A stretch of DNA of 64,000 nt, taken from Luidia sarsii. Its lineage: Eukaryota; Echinodermata; Asteroidea; Paxillosida; Luidiidae. Location: positions 1,116,001 to 1,180,000 of the forward strand of contig OX465114.1 of NCBI GenBank assembly GCA_949987565.1, read 5' to 3'. Shown piece after piece: positions 43,053 to 54,719 of this stretch; the first letter of the stretch is position 1; each line of letters starts with the position of its first letter. Made by a program: the position numbers and the translations under genes. Under the pieces are notes generated by a model. It made no database searches and was not told where the DNA came from. It saw only the letters and a program-made list of their open reading frames with translations.

Positions 43053-45594
43053 AGTGCTTGCCCAACGCGTTGAGTTTGTTCTTCCTCTATTTAGTAGTTA
43101 GTGCTTGCCCAACGCGTTGAGTTTGTTCTTCATCTATTTAGTAGTTAGTGCTTGCCCAACGCGTTGAGTTTGTTCTTCATCCATTTAGTAGATAGTGCTT
43201 GCCCAACGCGTTGAGTTTGTTCTTCATCTATCTAGCAGTTAGTGCTTGCCCAACGCGTTGAGTTTGTTCTTCATCCATTTAGTAGTTAGTGCTTGCCCAA
43301 CGCGTTGAGTTTGTTCTTCATCCATTTAGTAGTTAGTGCTTGCCCAATGCGTTGAGTTTGTTCTTCATCTATTTAGTAGTTAGTGCTTGCCCAACGCGTT
43401 GAGTTTGTTCTTCATCTATTTAGTAGTTAGTGCTTGCCCAACGCGTTGAGTTTGTTCTTCCTCCATTTAGTAGTTAGTGCTTGCCCAACGCGTTGAGTTT
43501 GTTCTTCATCTATTTAGTAGTTAGTGCTTGCCTAACGCGTTGAGTTTGTTCTTCATCTATTTAGTAGTTAGTGCTTGCCCAACGCGTTGAGTTTGTTCTT
43601 CATCTATTTAGTAGTTAGTGCATGCCCAACGCGTTGAGTTTGTTCTTCCTCTATTTAGTAGTTAGTGCTTGCCCAACGCGTTGAGTTTGTTCTTCATCTA
43701 TTTAGTAGTTAGTGCTTGCCCAACGCGTTGAGTTTGTTCTTCATCTATTAAGTAGTAAGTGCTTGCCTAACGCGTTGAGTTTGTTCTTCATCTATTTAGT
43801 AGTTAGTGCTTGCCCAACGCGTTGAGTTTGTTCTTCATCTATTTAGTAGTTAGTGCTTGCCCAACGCGTTGAGTTTGTTCTTCATCCATTTAGTAGTTAG
43901 TGCTTGCCCAACGCATTGAGTTTGTTCTTCATCCATTTAGTAGTTAGTGCTTGCCCAACGCGTTGAGTTTGTTCTTCATCTATTTAGCAGTTAGTGCTTG
44001 CCCAGCGCGTTGAGTTTGTTCTTCATCCATTTAGTAGTTAGTGCTTGCCCAACGCGTTGAGTTTGTTCTGCATCTATTTAGCAGGTAGTGCTTGCCCAAT
44101 GCGTTGAGTTTGTTCTTCATCTATTTAGTAGTTAGTGCTTCCCCAACGCGTTGAGTTTGTTCTTCATCTATTTAGTAGTTAGTGCTTGCCCAACGCGTTG
44201 AGTTTGTTCTTCATCCATTTAGTAGTTAGTGCTTGCCCAACGCGTTGAGTTTGTTCTTCATCTATTTAGAAGTTAGTGCTTGCCCAACGCGTTGAGTTTG
44301 TTCTTTATCTATTTAGTAGTTAGTGCTTGCCCAACGTGTTGAGTTTGTTCTTCATCTATTTAGTACTAGTTAGTGCTGGCCCAACGCGTTGAGTTTGTTC
44401 TTCATCTATTTAGTAGTTAGTGCTTGCCCAACGCGTTGAGTTTGTTCTTCATCTCTTTAGTAGTTAGTGCTTGCCCAACGCATTGAGTTTGTTCTTCATC
44501 CATTTAGTAGTTAGTGCTTGCCCAACGCATTGAGTTTTTTCTTCATCCATTTAGTAGTTAGTGCTTGCCCAACGCGTTGAGTTTGTTCTTCATCTATTTA
44601 GCAGTAAGTGCTTGCCCAACGCGTTGAGTTTGTTCTTCATCCATTTAGTAGTTAGTGCTTGCCCAACGCGTTGAGTTTGTTCTTCATCCATTTAGTAGTT
44701 AGTGCTTGCCTAATGCGTTGAGTTTGTTCTTCATCTATTTAGTAATTAGTGCTTGCCCAACGCGTTGAGTTTGTTCTTCATCTATTTAGTAGTTAGTGCT
44801 TGCCCAACGCGTTGAGTTTGTTCTTCCTCCATTTAGTAGTTAGTGCTTGCCCAACGCGTTGAGTTTGTTCTTCATCTATTTAGTAGTTAGTGCTTGCCCA
44901 ACGCGTTGAGTTTGTTCTTCATCTATTTAGTAGTTAGTGCTTGCCTAACGCGTTGAGTTTGTTCTTCATCTATTTAGTAGTTAGTGCTTGCCCAACGCGT
45001 TGAGTTTGTTCTTCATCTATTTAGTAGTTAGTGCTTGCCCAACGCGTTGAGTTTGTTCTTCATCTATTTAGTAGTTAGTGCTTGCCCAACGCGTTCAGTT
45101 TGTTCTTCATCTATTTAGTAGTTAGTGCTTGCCCAACGCGTTGAGTTTGTTCTTCATCTATTTAGTAGTTAGTGCTTGCCCAACGCGTTGAGTTTGTTCT
45201 TCATCTATTTAGTAGTTAGTGCTTGCCCAACGCGTTGAGTTCGTTCTTCGTCTATTTAGGAGTTAGTGCTTGCCCAACGTGTTAAGTTTGTTCTTCGTCT
45301 ATTTAGTAGTTAGTGCTTGCCCAACGCGTTGAGTTTGTTCTTCATCTATTTAGTAGTTAGTGCTTGCCCAACGCGTTGAGTTTGTTCTTCATCTATTTGG
45401 CAGTTACACAGTGCTTGCCCAACGCGTTGAGTTTGTTCTTCATCTATTTAGCAGTTAGTGCTTGCCCAACGCGTTGAGTTTGTTCTTCGTCTATTTAGCA
45501 GTTTATAGACCTTGACACGTGCAGTGCTTCTTTACGGCTATAATCTTGCAGGCAGAAAAGTGACTGTGCTTATTCTATCCATGTTGCCTTGCAG

Positions 45595-45692
45595 ATCTTT
45601 TGACCGTGAACATGGAGACGAGCCTTTCCTAAATCCTCTGACAGTTTGGAACCGACTACGATGAGCGCATCCTGCCATCCATCTGCAACAAG
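45595..45692 (+). pseudogene. PHB2-like: PHB2-like exon 3, spacer copy 7 (type a)
   Basis: Type a, matching copy 3 including GATATAAGCAAGGCACTCC. The 45.5-47.5 kb block repeats 37.05-39.0 kb at an offset near 8,450 bp. Confidence 0.72.
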
Positions 45693-47212
45693 GTCAGTGT
45701 CAAAGGTCAACTCACTGGTGGCAAGAATTGACCTCCTGGGTTGTGAGTGTGGATATAAGCAAGGCACTCCATGCATGACGTCAAGTCCCAACGTATTCAG
45801 TTACACAGTGTAGCTCTTCGTCTGGCAGATCCTGCTTGCCCAACGCGTTGAGTTTGTTCTTCATCTACTTAGTAGTTAGTGCTTGCCCAACGCGTTGAGT
45901 TTGTTCTTCATCTATTTACATGTAGTAGTTAGTGCTTGCCCAACCCGTTGAGTTTGTTCTTCATCTATTTACATGTAGTAGTTAGTGCTTGCCTAACGCG
46001 TTGAGTTTGTTCTTCATCCATTTAGTAGTTAGTGCTTGCCCAACGCATTGAGTTTGTTCTTCATCCATTTAGTAGTTAGTGCTTGCCCAACGCGTTGAGT
46101 TTGTTCTTCATCTATCTAGCAGTTAGTGCTTGCCCAACGCGTTGAGTTTGTTCTTCATCCATTTAGTAGTTAGTGCTTGCCCAACGCGTTGAGTTTGTTC
46201 TTCATCCATTTAGTAGTTAGTGCTTGCCCAATGCGTTGAGTTTGTTCTTCATCTATTTAGTAGTTAGTGCTTGCCCAACGCGTTGAGTTTGTTCTTCATC
46301 TACCGGTATTTAGTAGTTAGTGCTTGCCCAACGCGTTGAGTTTGTTCTTCATCCATTTAGTAGTTAGTGCTTGCCCAACGCGTTGAGTTTGTTCTTCATC
46401 CATTTAGTAGTTAGTGCTTGCCCAATGCGTTGAGTTTGTTCTTCATCTATTTAGTAATTAGTGCTTGCCCAACGCGTTGAGTTTGTTCTTCATCCATTTA
46501 GTAGTTAGTGCTTGCCCAACGCGTTGAGTTTGTTCTTCATCCATTTAGTAGTTAGTGCTTGCCCAACGCGTTGAGTTTGTTCTTCATCTATTTAGTAGTT
46601 AGTGCTTGCCCAACGCGTTCAGTTTGTTCTTCATCTATTTAGTAGTTAGTGCTTGCCCAACGCGTTGAGTTTGTTCTTCATCTATTTAGTAGTTAGTGCT
46701 TGCCCAACGCGTTGAGTTTGTTCTTCATCTATTTAGTAGTTAGTGCTTGCCCAACGCGTTGAGTTTGTTCTTCATCTATTTAGTAGTTAGTGCTTGCCCA
46801 ACGCGTTGAGTTCGTTCTTCGTCTATTTAGTAGTTAGTGCTTGCCCAACGTGTTGAGTTTGTTCTTCGTCTATTTAGTAGTTAGTGCTTGCCCAACGCGT
46901 TGAGTTTGTTCTTCATCTATTTAGTAGTTAGTGCTTGCCCAACGCGTTGAGTTTGTTCTTCATCTATTTGGCAGTTACACAGTGCTTGCCCAACGCGTTG
47001 AGTTTGTTCTTCATCTATTTAGCAGTTAGTGCTTGCCCAACGCGTTGAGTTTGTTCTTCATCTATTTAGCAGTTAGTGCTTGCCCAACGCGTTGAGTTTG
47101 TTCTTCGTCTATTTAGCAGTTTATAGACCTTGACACGTGCAGTGCTTCTTTACGGCTATAATCTTGCAGGCAGAAAAGTGACTGTGCTTATTCTATCCAT
47201 GTTGCCTTGCAG

Positions 47213-47310
47213 ATCTTTTGACCATGAACATGGAGACGAGTCTTTCCTAAATCCTCTGACAGTTTGGAACCGACTACGATGAGCGCATCCTGCCATCCAT
47301 CTGCAACAAG
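47213..47310 (+). pseudogene. PHB2-like: PHB2-like exon 3, spacer copy 8 (type b)
   Basis: Type b, matching copy 4 at an offset of about 8,450 bp. Same borders and reading. Confidence 0.72.
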
Positions 47311-48124
47311 GTCAGTGTCAAAGGTCAACTCACTGGTGGCAAGAATTGACCTCTTGGGTTGTGAGTGTGGCTATAAGCCAGGCACTCCATGCATGACGTC
47401 AAGTCCCAACGTATTCAGTTACACAGTGTACATGTAGCTCTTCGTCTGGCAGATCCTGCTTGCCAATGCGTTGATTTGTTCTTCGTCTATTTAGTAGTTA
47501 GTGCTTGCCCAACGCGTTGAGTTTGTTCTTCATCTCTTTAGTAGTTAGTGCTTGCCCAACGCGTTGAGTTTGTTCTTCATCCATTTAGTAGTTAGTGCTT
47601 GCCCAACGCATTGAGTTTGTTCTTCATCCATTTAGTAGTTAGTGCTTGCCCAACGCGTTGAGTTTGTTCTTCATCTATTTAGTAGTTAGTGCTTGTCCAA
47701 CGCATTGAGTTTGTTCTTCATCCATTTAGTAGTTAGTGCTTGCCTAACGCGTTGAGTTTGTCCTTCATCTATTTAGTAGTTAGTGCTTGCCCAACGCGTT
47801 GAGTTTGTTCTTCATCTATTTAGTAGTTAGTGCTTGCCCAACGCGTTGAGTTTGTTCTTCATCTATTTAGTAGTTAGTGCTTGCCCAACGCGTTGAGTTT
47901 GTTCTTCATCTCTTTAGTAGTTAGTGCTTGCCCAACGCGTTGAGTTTGTTCTTCATCCATTTAGTAGTTAGTGCTTGCCCAACGCATTGAGTTTGTTCTT
48001 CGTCCATTTAGTAGTTAGTGCTTGCCCAACGCGTTGAGTTTGTTCTTCATCTATTTAGTAGTTAGTGCTTGCCCAACGCGTTGAGTTTGTTCTTCATCTA
48101 TTTAGTAGTTAGTGCTTGCCCAAC

Positions 48125-48460
48125 TAACGCTGGGACAAAAGGTCGACAAGTCGACATTTCGCGACTTTGAAGCGACTTCGAAATACCGACTTTCGTTTTT
48201 ACGATGGTCGACAAGTCGGCTGAGGTCGACTTTGAGGTATCACGCCGACTTTCGTAGCAACGACTTTGCGGTATCATGTCGACTTTCGTGGAGAACGACT
48301 TTACGGTATCACGCCGCCTCTACGAAACACGAAATCAAAGTCGATGCTGCGAAACTCTTTGGCACGAAACTCAACGAACGACTTTGAAGCCACGAAATCT
48401 TACTCCCAACGCTGCTCAGTGTACATACACATCGAGCGGTATTGGGCTGATCCATTAGTT
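48125..48460 (+). repeat. CGACTTT-rich insert 3 in the satellite
   Basis: Appears identical to the inserts at 39,537 and 42,717, and lies in the same place relative to the preceding type-b spacer as insert 2. Confidence 0.85.
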
Positions 48461-50008
48461 AGTGCTTGCCCAACGCGTTGAGTTTGTTCTTCCTCTATTT
48501 AGTAGTTAGTGCTTGCCCAACGCGTTGAGTTTGTTCTTCATCTATTTAGTAGTTAGTGCTTGCCCAACGCGTTGAGTTTGTTCTTCATCCATTTAGTAGA
48601 TAGTGCTTGCCCAACGCGTTGAGTTTGTTCTTCATCTATCTAGCAGTTAGTGCTTGCCCAACGCGTTGAGTTTGTTCTTCATCCATTTAGTAGTTAGTGC
48701 TTGCCCAACGCGTTGAGTTTGTTCTTCATCCATTTAGTAGTTAGTGCTTGCCCAATGCGTTGAGTTTGTTCTTCATCTATTTAGTAGTTAGTGCTTGCCC
48801 AACGCGTTGAGTTTGTTCTTCATCTATTTAGTAGTTAGTGCTTGCCCAACGCGTTGAGTTTGTTCTTCCTCCATTTAGTAGTTAGTGCTTGCCCAACGCG
48901 TTGAGTTTGTTCTTCATCTATTTAGTAGTTAGTGCTTGCCTAACGCGTTGAGTTTGTTCTTCATCTATTTAGTAGTTAGTGCTTGCCCAACGCGTTGAGT
49001 TTGTTCTTCATCTATTTAGTAGTTAGTGCATGCCCAACGCGTTGAGTTTGTTCTTCCTCTATTTAGTAGTTAGTGCTTGCCCAACGCGTTGAGTTTGTTC
49101 TTCATCTATTTAGTAGTTAGTGCTTGCCCAACGCGTTGAGTTTGTTCTTCATCTATTTAGTAGTTAGTGCTTGCCCAACGCGTTGAGTTTGTTCTTCGTC
49201 TATTTAGTAGTTAGTGCTTGCCCAACGCGTTGAGTTTGTTCTTCATCTATTTAGTAGTTAGTGCTTGCCTAACGCGTTGAGTTTGTTCTTCATCTATTTA
49301 GTAGTTAGTGCTTGCCCAACGCGTTGAGTTTGTTCTTCATCTATTTAGTAGTAAGTGCTTGCCTAACGCGTTGAGTTTGTTCTTCATCTATTTAGTAGTT
49401 AGTGCTTGCCCAACGCGTTGAGTTTGTTCTTCATCTATTTAGTAGTTAGTGCTTGCCCAACGCGTTGAGTTTGTTCTTCGTCTATTTAGTAGTTAGTGCT
49501 TGCCCAACGCGTTGAGTTTGTTCTTCGTCTATTTAGTAGTTAGTGCTTGCCCAACGTGTTGAGTTTGTTCTTCATCTATTTAGTAGTTAGTGCTTGCCCA
49601 ACGCGTTGAGTTTGTTCTTCATCTATTTAGTAGTTAGTGCTTGCCCAACACGTTGAGTTTGTTCTTCGTCTATTTAGTAGTTAGTGCTTGCCCAACGCGT
49701 TGAGTTTGTTCTTCATCTATTTAGTAGTTAGTGCTTGCCCAACGTGTTGAGTTTGTTCTTTATCTATTTAGTAGTTAGTGCTTGCCTAACGCGTTGAGTT
49801 TGTTCTTCATCCATTCAGTAGTTAGTGCTTGCCCAACGCGTTGAGTTTGTTCTTCATCTATTTAGCAGTTAGTGCTTGCCCAACGCGTTGAGTTTGTTCT
49901 TCGTCTATTTAGCAGTTTATAGACCTTGACACGTGCAGTGCTTCTTCACGGCTATAATCTTGCAGGCAGAAAAGTGACTGTGCTTATTCTATCCATGTTG
50001 CCTTGCAG

Positions 50009-50106
50009 ATCTTTTGACCGTGAACATGGAGACGAGCCTTTCCTAAATTCTCTGACAGTTTGGAACCGACTACGATGAGCGCATCCTGCCATCCATCTGC
50101 AACAAG
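50009..50106 (+). pseudogene. PHB2-like: PHB2-like exon 3, spacer copy 9 (type a)
   Basis: Type a, matching copy 5 (AAATTCTCTGACAG, CCAGGCGCTCC) at an offset near 9,010 bp. It is the last spacer before the satellite becomes heterogeneous. Confidence 0.72.
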
Positions 50107-50690
50107 GTCAGTGTCAAAGGTCAACTCACTGGTGGCAAGAATTGACCTCCTGGGTTGTGAGTGTGGATATAAGCCAGGCGCTCCATGCATGACGTCAAGT
50201 CCCAACGTATTCAGTTACACAGTGTAGCTCTTCGTCTGGCAGATCCTGCTTGCCCAACGCGTTGAGTTTGTTCTTCATCCATTTAGTAGTTAGTGCTTGC
50301 CCAACGCGTTGAGTTTGTTCTTCATCTATTTAGTAGTTAGTGCTTGCCCAACGCGTTGAGTTTGTTCTTCATCTATTTACATGTAGTAGTTAGTGCTTGC
50401 CTAACGCGTTGAGTTTGTTCTTCATCTATTTAGTAGTTAGTGCTTGCCCAACGCGTTGAGTTTGTTCTTCATCTATTTAGTAGTTAGTGCTTGCCCAACG
50501 CGTTGAGTTTGTTCTTCATCTATTTAGCAGTTAGTGCTTGCCCAACGCGTTGAGTTTGTTCTTCATCTATTTAGTAGTTAGTGCTTGCCCAACGCGTTGA
50601 TTTGTTCTTCATATATTTAGTAGTTAGTGCTTGCCCAATGCGTTGAGTTTGTTCTTCATCTATTTAGTAGTTTGTGCTTGCCCAACGCGT

Positions 50691-53600
50691 TAAGTTTGTT
50701 CTTCGTCTATTTGTGCATTCAGTGCTTGCCTAACGCGTTGAGTTCGCCCTTCTTCTATTTTGCAGTTACACACACAGTAGTGCTTGCCAAATGCGCTGAG
50801 TTTGTTCATCTATTTTGCAGTTAGTGCTTGACCAACGCGCTAAGTCAAGTAGCTCTTCGTCTATTTGGCAGTTCGTGCTTGCCTAACGCACTGAGTTAGC
50901 TTTTCGTCTATTTTGCAGTTCGTGCTTGCCTAACGCACTGAGTTAGCTCTTCGTCTATTTAGCAGTTAGTGCTTGCCCAACGCGCTGAGTTAGCTCTTCG
51001 TCTATTTAGCAGTTAGTGCTTGCCCAACGCACTGAGTTCGCTCTTTGTCTATTTTGCAGTTAGAGATTGCCCAACGCACTGAGTTTGTTCATCGTCCATT
51101 TGGCAGTTCCTGCTTGCCACATCGCGCTGAGTTTGCTCTTCGTCTATTTGGCAGTTACCGTTACGCAGTGCTTGAGTTCGGCCTTCGTCTATTTTGCAGT
51201 TACATGTAGTTCTTGCCCAACGCATTCAGTTACACACTGTAGCTCTTCGTCTATTTGGTAGATCCTGCTTGCCCAACGCGCTGAGTTTGTTCTTCATCTA
51301 TTTAGTAGTTAGTGCTTGCCCAACGCGTTGATTTGTTCTTCATCTATTTAGTAGTTAGTGCTTGCCCAACGTGTTGAGTTTGTTCTTCATCTATTTAGTA
51401 GTTAGTGCTTGCCCAACGCGTTGAGTTTGTTCTTCATCTATTTAGTAGTTAGTGCTTGCCCAAAGCGTTGATTTGTTCTTCGTCTATTTAGTAGTTAGTG
51501 CTTTCCCAACGCGTTGATTTGTTCTTCGTCTATTTAGTAGTTAGTGCTTGCCCGACGCGTTGAGTTCGTCCTTCGTCTATTTGTGCATTTAGTGCTTGCC
51601 TAACGGGTTGAGTTCGCCCTTCTTCTATTTTGCAGTTACACACACAGTAGTGCTTGCCCAATGCGCTGAGTTTGTTCTTCTATTTAGCAGTTAGTGCTTG
51701 ACCAACGTGTTGTTCACCCTTCATCTATTTTGCAGTTAGTGCTTGCTCAATGCGCTAAGTTACAGTAGCTCTTCGTCTATTTGGCAGTTAGTGCTTGCCT
51801 AACGCACTGAGTTAGCTCTTCGTCTATTTTGCAGTTCGTGCTTGCCTAACGCACTGACTTAGCTCTTCCTCTATTTTGCAGTTCGTGCTTGCCTAACGCA
51901 CTGAGTTAGCTCTTCGTCTATTTTGCAGTTCGTGCTTGCCTAACGCACTGAGTTAGCTCTTCCTCTATTTTGCAGTTCGTGCTTGCCTAACGCACTGAGT
52001 TAGCCCTTCTTCTATTTTGCAGTTAGTGCTTGCCTAACGCACTGAGTTCGCTCTTCGTCTAGTTGGCAGTTACTCAGTGTTCTTATTTTTTTAGCGGTTA
52101 CCGGTAGTGCTTGACCAACGTGCTGTTCACCCTTCATCTATTTAGCAGTTAGTGCTTGCCTAACGCGCTGAGTTTGCTCTTCGTCTATTTTGCAGTTAGT
52201 GCTTGCCTAACGCGCTGAGTTTGCCCTTCGTCTATTTTGCAGTTAGTGCTTGCCTAACGTGCTGAGTTTGCTCTTCGTCTATTTTGCAGTTAGTGCTTGC
52301 CTAACGCGCTGAGTTTGCTCTTCGTCTATTTAGTAGTTAGTGCTTGCCTAACGCGTTGAGTTTGTTCTTCATCTATTTAGTAGTTAGTGCTTGCCTAACG
52401 CGCTGAGTTTGCCCTTCGTCTATTTTGCAGTTAGTGCTTGCCCAACGCGTTGAGTTTGTTCTTCATCTATTTAGTAGTTAGTGCTTGCCTAACGCGCTGA
52501 GTTTGCCCTTCGTCTATTTTGCAGTTAGTGCTTGCCTAACGCGTTGAGTTTGCTCTTCGTCTATTTTGCAGTTAGTGCTTGCCTAACGCGCTGAGTTTGC
52601 CTTTCATCTATTTTGAAGTTTGTGCTTGCCCATTGCGCTTAGTTCGCCCTTCGTCTCTTTTGAGGTTAGTGCTTGCCCAACGCATTCAGGTACAGTTCGT
52701 CTATTTGGCAGTTTGTGCTTGCCTAACGTGCTGAGTTGGCTCTTTGTCTATTTTGCAGTTAGAGCTTGTCCAACGCACTGAGTTTGTTCATCGTCCATTT
52801 GGCAGTTCCTGCTTGCCACATCGCGCTGAGTTTGCTCTTCGTCTATTTGGCAGTTACCGTTACGCAATGCTTGAGTTCGGCCTTCGTCTATTCTGCAGTT
52901 AAATCTTGCCCAACGCATTCAGTTACACACTGTAGCTCTTCGTCTATTTTGCAGTTCGTGCTTGCCCAACGCGCTGAGTTTGCCATTCGTCTATTTTGCA
53001 GTTAGTGCTTGCCTAACGCACTGAGTTCATCCTTCGTCTATTTAGCAGTTAGTGCTTGCCTAACACATTCAGTTACACACTGTAGCTCTTGGTCTATTTT
53101 GCTGTTCCTGCTTGCCACATCGCGCTGAGTTTGCTCTTCGTCTATTTGGCAGTTACCGGTATGCAGTGCTTGCCAAATGCGTTGAGTTTGTTCTTCGTCT
53201 ATTTAGTAGTTAGTGCTTGACCAACGTGTTGTTCTCCCTTCATCTATTTTGCAGTTAGTGCTTGCCTAACGCGCTGAGTTTGCTCTTCGTCTATTTGGCA
53301 GTTACACAGTGCTTGCCCAACGCGTTGAGTTTGTTCTTCATCTATTTAGTAGTTAGTGCTTGCCCAACGCGTTGAGTTTGTTCTTCATCTATTTAGCAGT
53401 TAGTGCTTGCCCAATTTGTTGAGTTTGTTCTTCATCTATTTAGTAGTTAGTGCTTGCCCAACGCGTTGAGTTTGTTCTTCATCTATTTAGTAGTTAGTGC
53501 TTGCCCAACGCGTTGAGTTTGTTCTTCATCTATTTAGTAGTTAGTGCTTGCCCAACGCGTTGAGTTTGTTCTTCGTCTATTTAGCAGTTAGTGCTTGCCC

Positions 53601-53945
53601 AATGCGTTGAGTTTGTTCTTCGTCTTTTTAGCAGTTAGTGCTTGCCCAATGTGCTGAGTTTGTTCTTCATCTATTTAGTAGTTAGTGCTTGCCCAACGCG
53701 TTGAGTTTGTTCTTCATCTATTTAGTAGTTAGTGCTTGCCAATGCGCTGAGTTTGCTCTTTATCTATTTTGCAGTTATGTAGTGCTTGCCCAAAGTGTTA
53801 ATTTTTTTCATCGTCTATTTTGCAGTTCATGCTTGCCAAGCACTTTGAGCTTATCCTTCATTCATTTGGCATTTAGTTCTTGCCAAATGTGCTGAGTTTG
53901 GTGCTTGTCTGTATGGTCGTTATTTCTTGCCCAATGCGCTGAAAC
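50691..53945 (+). repeat. 47-bp satellite, diverged fringe
   Basis: The same monomer, but with many substitutions and indels (TAACGCACTGAGTTAGCTC, CGTCTATTTTGCAGTT, GTGCTTGACCAACGTG) and roughly 70 units by length. Short homogeneous stretches of core-type monomers are mixed in at about 51,290-51,540 and 53,330-53,600. No spacer with the PHB2-like exon is present. Confidence 0.9.
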
Positions 53946-54172
53946 CCGAAGCCTGAATGTTAGAGCCAAAAGTTTGGAGCACTGGGGCTTTTTCTTTGGG
54001 TGGCTTTTATTAATATGAAAATGACGGTAAATGTATTTCTATATGTATATGCAGATACACTTACTGTACATACACTTTACACTAGATATGTTTATATTCT
54101 AACCCTGTCATTGGATGCTTTGAAGGCCCAGCCAAGTTCTCAATGAGCAATGGTTTTGTGGTATGTTTGCAG

Positions 54173-54271
54173 TGGATGGTGGACACCGTGCCGTCATCTT
54201 CAGTCGTATCTTCACATGACGATACCATGGATCATTTACATCAAGAATTTCAACACCAACGGGAAGTAAGG
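54173..54271 (+). pseudogene. PHB2-like: Prohibitin-2-like exon 2, internally deleted
   Basis: After the acceptor ATGTTTGCAG the exon completes the split codon from exon 1 and reads VDGGHRAVIFSRIFT, then a damaged middle (D-TM--LH), and ends RISTPTGSK with a final G before GTGAGC. Prohibitin-2 has V(E/D)GGHRAI(I/F)FNRIGG...RARPR(K/R)ISSPTGSK-D at this place. About 65 bases of the normal exon are missing. The phase-1 exit (AAG G|) fits exon 3 (|AT CTT), although all exon 3 copies seen here lie upstream, inside the satellite. Later PHB2 exons were not found up to 64 kb. VDGGHRAV favours PHB2 over PHB1. Confidence 0.75.
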
Positions 54272-54284
54272 GTGAGCTTTGGAT

Positions 54285-54530
54285 TGGCTTTGATTCTTAC
54301 TCTGGTTCTTGGACTGTCTGTTCGTCTGCCTCTTCTACTGTCTCTGTCTATTCCTGTATCTAACTTTCTCTGCCTCTGCCTTTCCAAGAACCTCTGTCTC
54401 TGTCACTACATGTGCACATGTACCTCTGCATCTATCTCCATGCATGACGTCAAGTCCCAGGACCCTCTTGGGTTGTGAGTGTGGCTATAAGTCAGGCACT
54501 CCATGCATGATATGAAGTCCCAGGACCCTC
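54285..54530 (+). repeat. CT-rich tract followed by 63-bp minisatellite monomers
   Basis: A CTGTCTCTGTC/CTCTGCCTCTG tract (54,285-54,440) runs into one and a half monomers of the 63-bp unit (CCATGCATGACGTCAAGTCC, GGTTGTGAGTGTGGCTATAAG). This repeats the pairing of the same two sequence types at 31.4-32.7 kb. Confidence 0.8.
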
Positions 54531-54569
54531 CATGTTTGTTCCTACTTGCAAAGGATGTCATGCAACCAG

Positions 54570-54660
54570 TTGTGGTTAACCTGGCTGAAGCAGTTCAATG
54601 ATCTCACAAAGTGGATGCAGCTTTTTTTAAACTAAGTCAAATAATTTATTCAAACAAATA
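54570..54660 (-). repeat. Reversed fragment of the 9.3-kb dispersed repeat
   Basis: CAACCAGTTGTGGTTAACCT, CACAAAGTGGATGCAGCTTT and AAGTCAAA match the reverse complement of about 9,945-10,035. Confidence 0.6.
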
Positions 54661-54719
54661 AGGGGAAAACTGAGTGAGAACTTTGGAACAATTAAGAAAA
54701 ATTGCAAGAAAACCTTGTT

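Larger units (their letters stand above)
33457..50690 (+). repeat. 47-bp satellite, homogeneous core with higher-order structure
   Basis: The monomer reads AGTGCTTGCCCAACGCGTTG, AGTTTGTTCTTCATCTATTT, AGTAGTT and contains the palindrome CAACGCGTTG. Spacing between successive AGTGCTTG starts is 47 bp. Subtracting spacers and inserts leaves room for roughly 280 monomers. Variants (TGGCAGTTACACAGTGC, TTACATGTAGTAGTT, CTACCGGTATTTAG) recur in the same order at several places, showing block duplication. Nine spacers of about 335 bp with a PHB2-like exon and three inserts of about 336 bp interrupt it. Confidence 0.95.

Noticed and set aside
33457..53945. CRISPR array (regular repeats with spacers)
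   Set aside because: Monomers are directly contiguous 47-mers without unique spacers, in a eukaryotic context.
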